DNA from: a bacterium
Lineage (GTDB): Bacteria; Verrucomicrobiota; Verrucomicrobiia; Limisphaerales; J093
DNA length: 64,000 nt
Direction of reading: 5' to 3'
Assembly: GCA_021780105.1 (NCBI GenBank)
Contig: JAJXZJ010000030.1
Coordinates: 1 to 64,000, forward strand
Part shown: positions 34,530 to 43,426 of the stretch, in pieces
Layout of the letters: the number at the start of each line of letters is the position of its first letter
Position numbering within the stretch: position 1 is the first letter of the stretch
Program-made: the position numbers and the translations under genes
Notes under the pieces: generated by a model
What the model saw: the letters and a program-made list of their open reading frames with translations, nothing else
Told to the model about the DNA's origin: nothing
Databases searched by the model: none

Positions 34530-36689
34530 GTGATTACGAACGGTTGTTTGTTGTCGGCAATGGGTGTTTGGATCGTGGTGCTGCTGCCGACCGCCACGTT
34601 GAGGGCCGGAGACGCTGCCGCGCTTCGGCCGTGGAACGACTACCGCGTCATCATGTGGGTGGGCGATTCCGCGGCGAAGCAGCCTGCCAGGCTGCCGCTG
34701 TTTTTTCAACGGCTGCGCGAAATGGGCGTGGACACGGCGATGGTCTATGGCGGCGGCAGTCCGCAGGCGCTCGTGGAAAACCACTTTCCGTATTACGTCG
34801 AGAACATCGTCAACCGGGGGCTTTGCCTGAAGTGGAATTCGCGCGTCGCCGACTGGGACAAGTTCGTCACCGGCTGGGTCCAGGGCGGGCGGCCGGAGTC
34901 GGCGCTGGCGCGGGAGTATTCTCTCGATGATCCGCGGTGGCTGACCTGGGCGCAGGGCGAAATGCGCGCCGCCGCGCGGCGGCACGCGGCGCACCAGCCG
35001 CTCGCCTACAACATCCGCGACGAACTGTCGGTGACGATCTCGGCGAATCCGTTCGACTACGATTTTTCGCCGGCCGCGCTGGCCGGCTTTCGCGTGTGGC
35101 TGAAGACGCGCTACGCCGGTCTCGCCGCGTTGAATGCCGAGTGGCAGACGCAATTCGCCGCGTGGGACAACGTGACGCCGTTCACCACGGACGAGATTAA
35201 AAACCGCATGGCCAGCGGTGACGCGCGCCCGCGCGGCCAGCCGGACTGGCAGGCGCTCGAACAGCTCAAGTTCAATCCGGCCACCGCGCGTGCGTCGCCG
35301 ACGCGCTGGAATTTTTCGCCGTGGTGCGATTTCCGCACCTACATGGATTTGTCGCTGGCCCGCACGCTCGACTCGTTGCGCCGCGCGGCGCATGCCGTTG
35401 ATCCGGCCACGCCGGTCGGCATCGAGGGCACGCAAATGCCGAGCGCGTGGGGCGGCTACGATCTCTGGCGGCTGGCGCGGTCGCTGGACTGGATCGAGCC
35501 TTACGACATCGGCAACGCGCGGGAAATCCTCGGCTCGTTCATGCCGGGCAAACCGATCCTGACCACGGTTTTCGAGCAGGAAACCAACGCCGCGCGCCGC
35601 CGCCTCTGGCATTTGCTGCTGGAAGGCGACCGCGGCTGCCTGATCTGGTGGAGCGAGGATTGCATTGATTGGAAAAGCGGCGACTACGCGTTGACGCCGA
35701 AGGCCCGCGCGCTCGCGCCCGTGCTGAAGGAATTGCACTCGCCGCTGGCCCGGCTGTTCCTGCGCGCCCGGCGGGAATACGATCCCATCGCCATCCACTA
35801 TTCGCAGCCGAGCATTCAGGCGGACTGGCTGCTCGAATCCACGGTGGACGGCTCGACGTGGTTGCGGCGCTTCTCCAGTTTTGAAGCCGATCACAACCGC
35901 CAGGCCCGCGTGCGCAACGCCTGGCTGAAGGCGTTGCAGGATCTCGGCTATTCGCCACGGTTTGTTTCCGACGAAGAAATCGCCGCGGGCGGTTTGCGGA
36001 AAGGTGGTTTTCGCACGCTGGTGCTGCCGGATTCGTTGGCGTTGTCCGCGGCTGAGAGCGAACAAATCCGCGCCTTTCTGTTCGCCACGCCGGGCAAGGC
36101 CAGCCGGGTGGTGCTGTGCGACGGCTCGCCCGGCTGGTTCGACGAACACGGCCGGTTCCAACCGCAGAACCGCCTGCAGGACCTTTTTCCAGCGGCCGCC
36201 TCCGACGAACGCAGCTACGGCCGCACCCGCGAGGCGAGGACGATTTCGCGGAAAGGCGACATCAGCGACTACGTCAGGGATCGCGCGACGGTGCGGCCGG
36301 ACCTGGCCTGGGCACAGTGGATCGGCGAACAATTGGCGTCGCTGCCGCCCGCGGTGGCGGTGCCGCTGGCCGCGCGGGTGCGGGTTCACCGTTACACCGT
36401 CGGCAGCGCGCGGCTGCTGGCCTTCGAGCGCGGCGTGGATTACCACATGAGCGAGGAGTTGAAACAGGCCGGGGGCAATCAGGCGCTGGAGAAGCCGGTG
36501 GAAATTGAGGCCCGGCTGGCGACCCCGGCGTTCGTCTATGATCTGTGGACCGACGCGTATCTGGGCTACACGAATCGCCTCCGGTTCACGCTGGATCCCT
36601 GGCGGCCGGCGCTGTTCACCCTGTTGCCGCAACCGGCTCCGGAAGGGCGGTTGATGGACACCCTGTCAGCCACGGGCCGGCGGCGGTGA
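34530..36689 (+). CDS. GH42-like glycoside hydrolase, exported
   Basis: A 719-residue protein with an N-terminal signal segment (MGVWIVVLLPTATLRAGD). The first 450 residues look like a beta-galactosidase-type TIM barrel: LPLFFQRLREMGVDTAMVY, LAYNIRDELSV (possible acid Glu), FSPAALAGFRVWLKTRYAGL followed by LNAEWQT, and TPVGIEGTQMPSAWGGYDLW (possible nucleophile Glu). The second part resembles a beta-galactosidase trimerisation-type domain (GGFRTLVLPDSLALSAAESE). It is diverged, so the substrate and even the activity are uncertain. Translation may start at the GTG 34530 or the ATG 34560. It is divergent from the DUF1501 gene. Confidence 0.6.
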   Translation: MITNGCLLSAMGVWIVVLLPTATLRAGDAAALRPWNDYRVIMWVGDSAAKQPARLPLFFQRLREMGVDTAMVYGGGSPQALVENHFPYYVENIVNRGLCLKWNSRVADWDKFVTGWVQGGRPESALAREYSLDDPRWLTWAQGEMRAAARRHAAHQPLAYNIRDELSVTISANPFDYDFSPAALAGFRVWLKTRYAGLAALNAEWQTQFAAWDNVTPFTTDEIKNRMASGDARPRGQPDWQALEQLKFNPATARASPTRWNFSPWCDFRTYMDLSLARTLDSLRRAAHAVDPATPVGIEGTQMPSAWGGYDLWRLARSLDWIEPYDIGNAREILGSFMPGKPILTTVFEQETNAARRRLWHLLLEGDRGCLIWWSEDCIDWKSGDYALTPKARALAPVLKELHSPLARLFLRARREYDPIAIHYSQPSIQADWLLESTVDGSTWLRRFSSFEADHNRQARVRNAWLKALQDLGYSPRFVSDEEIAAGGLRKGGFRTLVLPDSLALSAAESEQIRAFLFATPGKASRVVLCDGSPGWFDEHGRFQPQNRLQDLFPAAASDERSYGRTREARTISRKGDISDYVRDRATVRPDLAWAQWIGEQLASLPPAVAVPLAARVRVHRYTVGSARLLAFERGVDYHMSEELKQAGGNQALEKPVEIEARLATPAFVYDLWTDAYLGYTNRLRFTLDPWRPALFTLLPQPAPEGRLMDTLSATGRRR

Positions 36690-36988
36690 GGCGGCCCCTT
36701 GAAAGCCGGACCGCCGGATGCGCGCAGCGGCGCCGGATCGGCGCCGTTTCAACCCGCCATTGGCCGCAAATTACCGCTTGCCTGTGGTCGCGCCCCGTGC
36801 AATTGTCCCGCCCGCCTGAGCCCCGCGTGTGCGGTGGCTCATTGAGGCTGAGAAACGAATGGTTAACGCACAACCTAACTTCAACCTCCGTTGCCCGGCA
36901 ACGTCTGGTCCGTTAGGCAATGGAGTCTTCGCCGGGAACAGTTGTCCCCCGACCAAGCCTCCCGCAGTCAGATCACAGTCCATCTAGT

Positions 36989-38683
36989 ATGCTCACCATG
37001 GAAGAAGCCCTGCGGCACAGCGAAAAGAGCTTTGCCGCCGGCGAAATCGTCAAAGGCACCATCATCGAAGTCCGCCCCAAGGAGGTGTTGGTGGACATCG
37101 GCTACAAGAGCGAGGGCGTCGTCTCGCTCAGCGAGTTCAACGAGCCGCAGGCCGTCAAGGTCGGCGACGTCGTGGACGTGCTCATCGAGAAGCTCGAGGA
37201 CAAGGAAGGCATGGTCATCCTGTCGCGCGAGCAGGCCGAGTTTAAGCAAAACTGGCAGAAAATTCTCACCATTTGCAACGAAGGCGGCACCATCGAGGGC
37301 AAGGTCAAATCCATCGTCAAGGGCGGTCTGCTCGTCAACATCGGTGTCGAGGCCTTCCTGCCAGCCTCGCAGGTGGACATCATTCCGCCAAAGAACCTCG
37401 CCGGCTTTGTCGGCAACAGCTACCAGTTCAAGGTTGTCAAGATCAACCAGGAGCGGCAGAACATTGTCCTGTCCCGCCGCGAACTCATCGAGCAGGAACG
37501 CAACGAGCGCCGCGCCAAGTTGCTCACCGAAATGGTGCCGGGTGACATCCGGAAGGGGACGGTCAAGAACCTCACCGACTTCGGCGCGTTCATTGACCTC
37601 AACGGCCTGGACGGCCTCCTGCACATCACCGACATGAGCTGGGGCCGCATCGGCCATCCCAGTGAAATGCTCAAGGTCGGCCAGGAGCTGGACGTGGTCG
37701 TGCTCGACATCAACCGCGAGAAGGAGCGTGTCAGCCTCGGCTTGAAGCAGAAGATGGCCAACCCGTGGGACAGCATCGAGTCCAAATACCCCGTCGGCGC
37801 GAAGGTCAAGGGCAAGGTTGTGAACCTGGTTCCTTACGGCGCGTTTGTCGAACTCGAACCCGGCGTCGAGGGCCTCGTCCACGTCACCGAACTCTCCTGG
37901 ACCAAGCGCATCGCCAAGCCAAGCGACGTGCTCAAGCAGGGCCAGGACATCGAGGCCATCGTGCTGGGCATCAACCGGGACGAACAGAAGATTTCCCTGG
38001 GCGTCCGCCAGCTCGAATCCAACCCGTGGGACCAGGCCGAGGTGAAGTATCCGAAAGGCACCCACGTCAAGGGCAAGATTCGCAACCTCACCAGCTACGG
38101 CGCCTTCCTCGAACTCGAAGAAGGTCTCGACGGCATGATCCACGTCTCCGACCTCTCCTGGACCCGCAAGATCAACCACCCCTCCGAACTCCTGAAGAAG
38201 GGCGACGAGGTGGAGGCCCTCGTGCTCGAGGTGGACAAGGCCAACCAGCGCATTTCGCTGGGTGTGAAGCAGCTCGCCGAGGATCCGTGGGAGAACATTG
38301 ACAAGTATTACCGGGTCGGCGACCTCGTCAGCGGCAAGGTCACCAAACTCGCCAGCTTCGGCGCGTTTGTCGGCCTGCAACACGACATTGACGGTCTGGT
38401 CCACATCTCGCAGGTCAGCGAGGAGCGTGTGGACAAGATCAAAAACGTCCTTAAGCCGGACCAGGACGTCACGGCGCGGGTCATCAAGATTGACAAGGGC
38501 GAACGGCGCATCGGTCTCTCGATCAAGGCGGCCAACTACTCGCCGGAACAACTGAAAGCCGAGCAGGCCGTGCTCGACGCGCTCAAGCCGGGCGAAGATC
38601 TCGTCGCCCTCCAACACGCGTTCGACGCCGCCGACGAGGCCCGCCACGCGGAAGAGGCGAAAGACATCAAACCAGATAAATAG
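36989..38683 (+). CDS. rpsA: 30S ribosomal protein S1
   Basis: S1 brings mRNA to the 30S subunit, which matters here because few genes in this window have strong ribosome sites. The 564-residue protein consists of six S1 RNA-binding repeats, for example GEIVKGTIIEVRPKEVLVDI, RKGTVKNLTDFGAFIDLNGL, VKGKVVNLVPYGAFVELEPG, VKGKIRNLTSYGAFLELEEG and VSGKVTKLASFGAFVGLQHD. I chose the ATG at 36989 (MLTMEEALRHSEK) because the family begins there; ATG 36920 adds a Ser/Pro stretch. A 13-bp hairpin follows the stop. The 299 bases upstream of the start hold no gene. Confidence 0.95.
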   Translation: MLTMEEALRHSEKSFAAGEIVKGTIIEVRPKEVLVDIGYKSEGVVSLSEFNEPQAVKVGDVVDVLIEKLEDKEGMVILSREQAEFKQNWQKILTICNEGGTIEGKVKSIVKGGLLVNIGVEAFLPASQVDIIPPKNLAGFVGNSYQFKVVKINQERQNIVLSRRELIEQERNERRAKLLTEMVPGDIRKGTVKNLTDFGAFIDLNGLDGLLHITDMSWGRIGHPSEMLKVGQELDVVVLDINREKERVSLGLKQKMANPWDSIESKYPVGAKVKGKVVNLVPYGAFVELEPGVEGLVHVTELSWTKRIAKPSDVLKQGQDIEAIVLGINRDEQKISLGVRQLESNPWDQAEVKYPKGTHVKGKIRNLTSYGAFLELEEGLDGMIHVSDLSWTRKINHPSELLKKGDEVEALVLEVDKANQRISLGVKQLAEDPWENIDKYYRVGDLVSGKVTKLASFGAFVGLQHDIDGLVHISQVSEERVDKIKNVLKPDQDVTARVIKIDKGERRIGLSIKAANYSPEQLKAEQAVLDALKPGEDLVALQHAFDAADEARHAEEAKDIKPDK

Positions 38684-38707
38684 CCGCCGCTTCCACGGTG
38701 TCTTCAC

Positions 38708-38744
38708 GACGGGCGGGCTGTCATCAGCCCGCCCGTCTTCACTT
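38708..38744 (+). terminator. Terminator after rpsA
   Basis: A perfect 13-bp stem (38708-38720 with 38725-38737) with TCAT loop, then TTCACTT. The T-run is poor but the stem is very strong. Confidence 0.65.
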
Positions 38745-38768
38745 AATACGCATCGCACGCGAATCACT

Positions 38769-38796
38769 TTGACCCCGCCGGACAGATCGCTAACAT
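38769..38796 (+). promoter_or_regulatory. Promoter of the Tol-Pal operon
   Basis: TTGACC (38769-38774) and TAACAT (38791-38796) are 16 bases apart, 35 bases before the tolQ ATG. A palindrome CCCAAA-AA-TTTGGG at 38799-38812 covers the expected transcription start and could be an operator. Confidence 0.5.
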
Positions 38797-38830
38797 CACC
38801 CAAAAATTTGGGCGTTAACCCGCATCCTGG

Positions 38831-39565
38831 ATGAATCCTTCGCTTGCACTCCTGGCCAGGTCGCAACTGGACGTGTTCTACGTCTGGCAGCGCGCCACCT
38901 TCGAAGGCAAGGTCATCATCGGCGTGCTGATCTTCTTCTCGATCATCGCCTGGTCCATCATGGCCACCAAGGCGGTCGAGATGCGCAAGGCGCGCCGGTT
39001 GAACCGCTACTTCGATCGCGAGTTCCGCAACCAGAGGACCGTCCTCGCCATCCACGACCGCAAGGTGGATGTGGACGGCTGCCCGATGTTCACAGTCTAT
39101 CGCGCCGGCTGCGTGGAACTCGATGCCCGGCTGCACCGCGACGGCCAGCCCGAGCGGCGGACGCGCGTCTCGCTCAAGGGCATGGAGCACGTCAAGCGCA
39201 CGCTTGAACGCAGCGTGGCCGAGGAATCGTTGAAGCTGGAGTCGGGCCTGATCCTGCTGGCGATCGCCGTCAGCGGCTCGCCGTTTCTCGGTCTGCTCGG
39301 CACGGTATGGGGCGTGATGAGCGCGTTCAGCGGCATCGCCCAATCCGCGGCGGCGGGCGGCCGGGCGGACCTTGCCTCGATGGCGCCGGGCGTCTCCGGC
39401 GCACTGATCACCACTGTTGCAGGATTACTGGTTGCCATACCTTCAATGTTTGGATATAATTGGCTCGTTCACAATCTGCGCGTGCTGACTGTTGAACTGG
39501 ATAACTTTGCGCAGGAGCTTGTATCCAAAATGGAAACCGAGTTTTTGGACGAGGATGATGTCTGA
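38831..39565 (+). CDS. tolQ: TolQ/ExbB-type proton channel protein
   Basis: TolQ forms with TolR the inner-membrane motor that uses the proton gradient to power TolA and outer-membrane constriction at division. The 244-residue protein has three transmembrane helices: VIIGVLIFFSIIAWSIMATK, GLILLAIAVSGSPFLGLLGT and APGVSGALITTVAGLLVAIP, with the conserved GLLGTVWGVMSAF and Thr in the third helix. It is the first gene of the tol operon. It overlaps the following zinc-ribbon gene by eight bases. Assignment to TolQ rather than ExbB rests on tolB and pal downstream. Confidence 0.9.
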   Translation: MNPSLALLARSQLDVFYVWQRATFEGKVIIGVLIFFSIIAWSIMATKAVEMRKARRLNRYFDREFRNQRTVLAIHDRKVDVDGCPMFTVYRAGCVELDARLHRDGQPERRTRVSLKGMEHVKRTLERSVAEESLKLESGLILLAIAVSGSPFLGLLGTVWGVMSAFSGIAQSAAAGGRADLASMAPGVSGALITTVAGLLVAIPSMFGYNWLVHNLRVLTVELDNFAQELVSKMETEFLDEDDV

Positions 39566-39893
39566 GCGGTCGCGCCATACGCCCGCCGCCCCGGCGCCGG
39601 GGACTTCGGGAGTGCTCTGCCGGCGGTGCGAACATCTGAATCTGATCGTGGACGAGCGTTGCGGCCGATGCGGCGCCGAACTCTATGTGCCTTGCCCGGC
39701 GTGCGGCCATCGCAACCGAAGCGTTTACGATCTGTGCCGCAAGTGCGACGCGAAGTTGCGGCCCCGCCTGGTTGACCGGCTGCTCCCCTCACGCCATTCC
39801 CGGCACCCGTTTCGCCGGTTTCTCCGGTTGATCCTAAAACCGCTGGGCATCACCCTGGGGCGCGCTGGCGATGGGGGGACCTGCTCTACTTGA
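39558..39893 (+). CDS. Double zinc-ribbon protein inside the tol operon
   Basis: A 111-residue protein whose core has two zinc ribbons: Cys21/24/35/38 (LCRRCEHLNL, RCGRCGAEL) and Cys46/49/60/63 (PCPACGHRN, LCRKCDAKL). A basic tail follows (RPRLVDRLLPSRHSRHPFRR) and then a short amphipathic or weakly hydrophobic segment (FLRLILKPLGITLG), so it may sit at the membrane surface. The start ATG 39558 overlaps tolQ by eight bases, with GAGG just upstream; an ATG one codon earlier is also possible. It is followed by tolR after 43 bases. Standard tol operons do not contain such a gene. Its role is unknown; a link to Tol motor assembly or regulation is inferred from position only. Confidence 0.7.
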   Translation: MSERSRHTPAAPAPGTSGVLCRRCEHLNLIVDERCGRCGAELYVPCPACGHRNRSVYDLCRKCDAKLRPRLVDRLLPSRHSRHPFRRFLRLILKPLGITLGRAGDGGTCST

Positions 39894-39936
39894 TTGACCG
39901 CCACCACTGACGGAGCGAGACTCCGGCCACGATTCG

Positions 39937-40356
39937 ATGCGCCGCTTCTCACAACGCAACTCGCTCGTCACGCTGAGCGACATCAACATCACGCCGCTGC
40001 TGGATCTGGCGTTTGTGCTGCTCATCATCTTTGTCATCACCACGCCGCTGCTCGACCAAAGCATTGACATCAAGCTGCCCGAAGGCGGCCGCGCCAGCAC
40101 CAAGGTTGAACGCGATGACCTCCGCGTCATCGAAATTGATCGGACGGGCCGCTACAAATATGATCGTCACTTCGTCAGCCTTGATGAACTGGAACAGGCG
40201 CTGGTGCGGGCGCACGAGGCTAACCCGGACATCATCGTCGTCGTCCGCTGCGACAAGCAGGCATTCGTCAATTATTTCTATCAGGTCTATGACCGCTGCA
40301 TTCGCAACGGCATCCGGAACCTGAGCCTCAAGACCGAGCCGCCGGGCCGCTCATGA
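39937..40356 (+). CDS. tolR: TolR/ExbD-type motor protein
   Basis: A 139-residue protein with a short cytoplasmic N-terminus, one transmembrane helix (LDLAFVLLIIFVITTPLL) carrying the conserved Asp of the proton path in ITPLLDLAFVLL, and a periplasmic domain (LPEGGRASTK, ANPDIIVVVRCDKQAFVNY). It partners TolQ. Its stop codon region overlaps the start of the tolA-like gene by four bases (ATGA). Confidence 0.9.
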   Translation: MRRFSQRNSLVTLSDINITPLLDLAFVLLIIFVITTPLLDQSIDIKLPEGGRASTKVERDDLRVIEIDRTGRYKYDRHFVSLDELEQALVRAHEANPDIIVVVRCDKQAFVNYFYQVYDRCIRNGIRNLSLKTEPPGRS

Positions 40357-41282
40357 ACCGCCTTCAGCGCAAATGCTTTCTCGCCTCCGCCGCCCTGCAC
40401 GGTCTGCTCCTGCTGTTGTTGGCGACGGGCGCAGCCTTTGTCGCTTCCCGAACACCACCGGTGGATTCGATGGCCATCCTCACCTACGTGCCGGACGCGC
40501 TGGTGGACGCGGCAGTCAGCGGCGGCGGCGAACCGGTGACGGCGCCGCAGCCGCCGGCCAAGGCCCAGCCGCCCGCCGTTCAGTCCGCGCCGCCTCCGCC
40601 GCAGACGTTGCCACCGCCCCGGCCGGTCAAACCGCAAGTTCGTCCTGAGCTGCAACCGCCGCCGGAGAAAGTGGTCAAACCGGCGAAACCCGAGCCGGAA
40701 CCCGACCGTGCCAGCGCGGAGGGCACCCGCAAGGTGACGCCGCCGAAGACCCATCGCGTGGAACTGGATCGCAGCGAGCTGACGCGCACGATCCGCACAA
40801 CCAAGCCGCCGCCCAAGGAGGACCCGGCCCTTGCCGAAGTCCGCGCGGCAGCCGAGGCGGCCGAGCAGTCCCGGCGCATTGCCGCGGCGCGCCAGAGCCG
40901 CATCAACAGTATCGTGTCCGGCATTCAGAGCCGGCTGACCTCCACGACCACCATCACCTCGCCTGGTCCCGGCGGTGGCGGGGTGAGCTATGCGAACTAC
41001 GGCCTGTTCGTCCGCAGCGTGTATGAACTGGCCTGGCAGCCACCGCAGGAAATGGCCAACGACACCGCCACGGCCACCGCCCGCATCGTCATCGCCCGCG
41101 ACGGCCACATTGTTTCCGCCGACCTCGTCACGTCATCCGGCATCGCGCCGCTCGACAAATCCGTAAACGCCGCGCTCAAGCGCGTGACCACCATCGGCCG
41201 GCCGTTCCCGGCAGGCGCGACCGAGGAAACCCGCACTTTCTTCATTGATTTCAACCTGCAATCCAAACGTCACCTCGGATGA
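40353..41282 (+). CDS. tolA: TolA/TonB-like energy transducer
   Basis: A 309-residue protein with an N-terminal membrane anchor (ALHGLLLLLLATGAAFVA), a long Pro/Lys/Ala-rich spacer (residues about 55-130, with PPPPQTLPPPRPVKPQVRP), a helical segment (EVRAAAEAAEQSRRIAAARQ) and a C-terminal TonB/TolA-type domain (ATATARIVIARDGHIVSADL). It should span the periplasm and connect the TolQR motor to Pal and TolB. The spacer is shorter than in E. coli TolA and more Pro-rich, closer to TonB. Four-base overlaps on both sides show tight coupling with tolR and tolB. Confidence 0.8.
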   Translation: MNRLQRKCFLASAALHGLLLLLLATGAAFVASRTPPVDSMAILTYVPDALVDAAVSGGGEPVTAPQPPAKAQPPAVQSAPPPPQTLPPPRPVKPQVRPELQPPPEKVVKPAKPEPEPDRASAEGTRKVTPPKTHRVELDRSELTRTIRTTKPPPKEDPALAEVRAAAEAAEQSRRIAAARQSRINSIVSGIQSRLTSTTTITSPGPGGGGVSYANYGLFVRSVYELAWQPPQEMANDTATATARIVIARDGHIVSADLVTSSGIAPLDKSVNAALKRVTTIGRPFPAGATEETRTFFIDFNLQSKRHLG

Positions 41283-42472
41283 AACCCGCGTTCTTCATGA
41301 TTCGTTCCCTGCTTGCCACCACCGTCCTGGTTTGTCTGGCCGCCGCCCTCGGCGCGGACGACGAACACCTCACGATCACCGCCGAAGCCACCGCCACCCA
41401 GCCGCCGATTCCCATCACCCTGGTGGGTTACACCGGCGAGGCCGAGAGCGTGCTGCGGTTCGATCTTTACGTCGCAGGCTTCAAGTTGGTCGGCGGAAAC
41501 GAGTCGCCGCAATACGAATTGAAAGGCGCCAACAACGGCCAGGTGGAAGGCCGGCTGACGGATGCGATCAACAAGACCGTCAAGTTCGCCAAGGCCTTCA
41601 GCGGCGGCACGACGCGCAGCCAGGCGCACGCCCTGGCCGACGCCGTGGTCCAGGCCGTCACCGGCGTGGCGGGGATTGCCGGCGGCAAAATCGCCTTCAA
41701 GGTGCAACGCAACGGCACCACCGGCCCCGGCGAAGTTTACGTGGCCGATTACGACGGACACAACGCCACCGCCGTGACGCACGACAACGCCATCGTCGCC
41801 GACCCGTGCTGGATACCGGGTCGCCGCGCGCTCATTTACAACACCTACAAATTCGGCAATCCGGACATCATCATGCATGACTTGAGCACCGGCGCGCGAT
41901 CCGTGGTGGCGCGCTACGCCGGGTCGAACATCAGTCCGGCCGCGTCGCCGGACGGCCGGCACGTCGCCATGATTCTCAGCAAGGGCGGCAGCCCGGATGT
42001 GTATGTGGCGAACATTGATGGCTCCGGCCTGCGCCAGCTTACGCACACGCCGGAGGACGAGTCGTCGCCATGCTGGTCACCGGACGGCCGTTGGATTTGC
42101 TTCGCCACCCGGATGGAGCACCGCCGTGTGCTGGCGAAGATTTCCGTGGATGGCGGGGCGGTACGCCGGATCACCGCCAACCTGGGCATCAATCCCACCG
42201 AGCCGGACTGGTCGCCGGACGGCAAGCAGATCGCCTTCACGTCACAAGCGGGGAAGTATTTCCGGATTTGCGTCGTGCCGGCGCAGGGCGGGGACGCGCG
42301 GATTCTCGCGGACGGCCAGGATCCGGCTTGGGCGGCGAATTCCCGGACACTGATTTTCAATCGCATGGTGGGCGGGCGGAGCGTTCTGTCTTTGCTTGAC
42401 GTGCCTACCAAACAGAACAAGGATGTGCCCCTGACGATCGGCAACTGCTCACAGCCCAGTTGGGCAAAATAA
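41279..42472 (+). CDS. tolB: Tol-Pal system protein TolB
   Basis: TolB is the periplasmic propeller that binds Pal. The 397-residue protein has a signal peptide (SLLATTVLVCLAAALGADDE), the N-terminal TolB domain with typical DFDLYVAGFKLV-like start (RFDLYVAGFKLVGGNESPQY), and WD40-like PD40 repeats: ISPAASPDGRHVAMILSKGG, SPCWSPDGRWICFATRMEHR and EPDWSPDGKQIAFTSQAGKY. It starts four bases inside the tolA-like gene. Confidence 0.9.
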   Translation: MKPAFFMIRSLLATTVLVCLAAALGADDEHLTITAEATATQPPIPITLVGYTGEAESVLRFDLYVAGFKLVGGNESPQYELKGANNGQVEGRLTDAINKTVKFAKAFSGGTTRSQAHALADAVVQAVTGVAGIAGGKIAFKVQRNGTTGPGEVYVADYDGHNATAVTHDNAIVADPCWIPGRRALIYNTYKFGNPDIIMHDLSTGARSVVARYAGSNISPAASPDGRHVAMILSKGGSPDVYVANIDGSGLRQLTHTPEDESSPCWSPDGRWICFATRMEHRRVLAKISVDGGAVRRITANLGINPTEPDWSPDGKQIAFTSQAGKYFRICVVPAQGGDARILADGQDPAWAANSRTLIFNRMVGGRSVLSLLDVPTKQNKDVPLTIGNCSQPSWAK

Positions 42473-42500
42473 TGGTGGTTGACGCCACCTGGTTACAGAC

Positions 42501-43142
42501 ATGAAACGCGCGACTTTCCTCAGCTATCTCGTGGCCGGCACAGTGCTTACCTTGGTCGGTGCGGGCTGCAAGCATCCCCAGACTCCGGTCACGCCGATTC
42601 CGGCGGCCAAGACCATCCGGGTTCCGGGACCATCCAACCCTGTCGTCAACAACGCCGGTGGCAACGTGAATCCGGGCACGGCGGGCACGGTGGCGCCGCC
42701 GGAAAATCCAAACGCCAATCAGGTCAAGAATGTCGCGGCCGGTGGCGGCCAGGAGGGCAGCCTTGCCGACATCGAGGGCATGACGCCGGACACGAATCAT
42801 TTTGCCGGGCAGACGGTGCATTTCGACTTTGACAGTTTCGTTGTCAAGACCAGCGAGCACGCAAACGTGGAGGCGGTCGGCGACGAACTGAAGGCCAAAC
42901 CCGAGGACAAGCTGATGATTGACGGCCATTGCGACGAACGCGGCACCGAGGAGTACAATCGCGCGCTCGGCGAGCGCCGGGCGCTGGCCTTGCGCGAGTA
43001 TCTGGTCCGTTACGGTGTTGCGCCGGATCGCGTCTTCACCCGCAGCTTCGGCAAGGACATGCCGGTGGATCCAGGCCACAACGAGGATGCCTGGGCCAAG
43101 AACCGCCGCGGCGAGTTCATCCTGCTTTTGCCCAAGCAATAG
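42501..43142 (+). CDS. pal: Peptidoglycan-associated lipoprotein Pal
   Basis: A 213-residue lipoprotein. The lipobox is VGAGC with Cys23, to be processed by LspA. A flexible Pro/Asn/Gly-rich linker follows, then the OmpA-like peptidoglycan-binding domain: VHFDFDSFVVKTSEH, MIDGHCDERGTEEYNRALGE (the diaminopimelate-binding core) and NRRGEFILLLPK. It closes the tol operon, 28 bases after tolB. Confidence 0.92.
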   Translation: MKRATFLSYLVAGTVLTLVGAGCKHPQTPVTPIPAAKTIRVPGPSNPVVNNAGGNVNPGTAGTVAPPENPNANQVKNVAAGGGQEGSLADIEGMTPDTNHFAGQTVHFDFDSFVVKTSEHANVEAVGDELKAKPEDKLMIDGHCDERGTEEYNRALGERRALALREYLVRYGVAPDRVFTRSFGKDMPVDPGHNEDAWAKNRRGEFILLLPKQ

Positions 43143-43238
43143 CCGGTCAGCCGTCGTCGGTGACTTTCGTTTCGCCACAGTTTTGGTTCTTTACTAACCG
43201 GAAACCGTGGCTTAACGTTTTCCACGATCTGATTTTTT

Positions 43239-43424
43239 ATGAACAATTTGTTGGCAGTGTGGGGTCTGAGCGGCGGCGAACTCATCGTGGTTTTGGCCGT
43301 CATTCTGATCCTGTTTGGCGCCCGCAAGATCCCCGATTTTGCCAAGGGCCTCGGTCAGGGCATCAAGGAATTCAAGAAAGCCTCCCGTGAACCGGAGGAC
43401 ACCACCCCGCCGGCCAAAAGCTGA
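43239..43424 (+). CDS. tatA: Twin-arginine translocase subunit TatA (copy 1)
   Basis: A 61-residue protein with one N-terminal transmembrane helix ([15 protein letters not shown]) and the amphipathic helix [20 protein letters not shown], the hallmark of TatA/E. Only a short charged tail follows. The next tatA-type gene begins two bases after its stop. Tat substrates in the window include the DUF1501 protein. Confidence 0.92.
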   Translation: MNNLLAVWGLSGGELIVVLAVILILFGARKIPDFAKGLGQGIKEFKKASREPEDTTPPAKS

Positions 43425-43426
43425 CT

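Noticed and set aside
36843-36870. Promoter TTGAGG...TAACGC before rpsA
   Set aside because: The spacing is acceptable, but both boxes are poor matches and nothing else supports it.
36968-39343. A 791-codon minus-strand frame across rpsA and tolQ
   Set aside because: Antisense to ribosomal protein S1; its repetitive look mirrors the S1 repeats.
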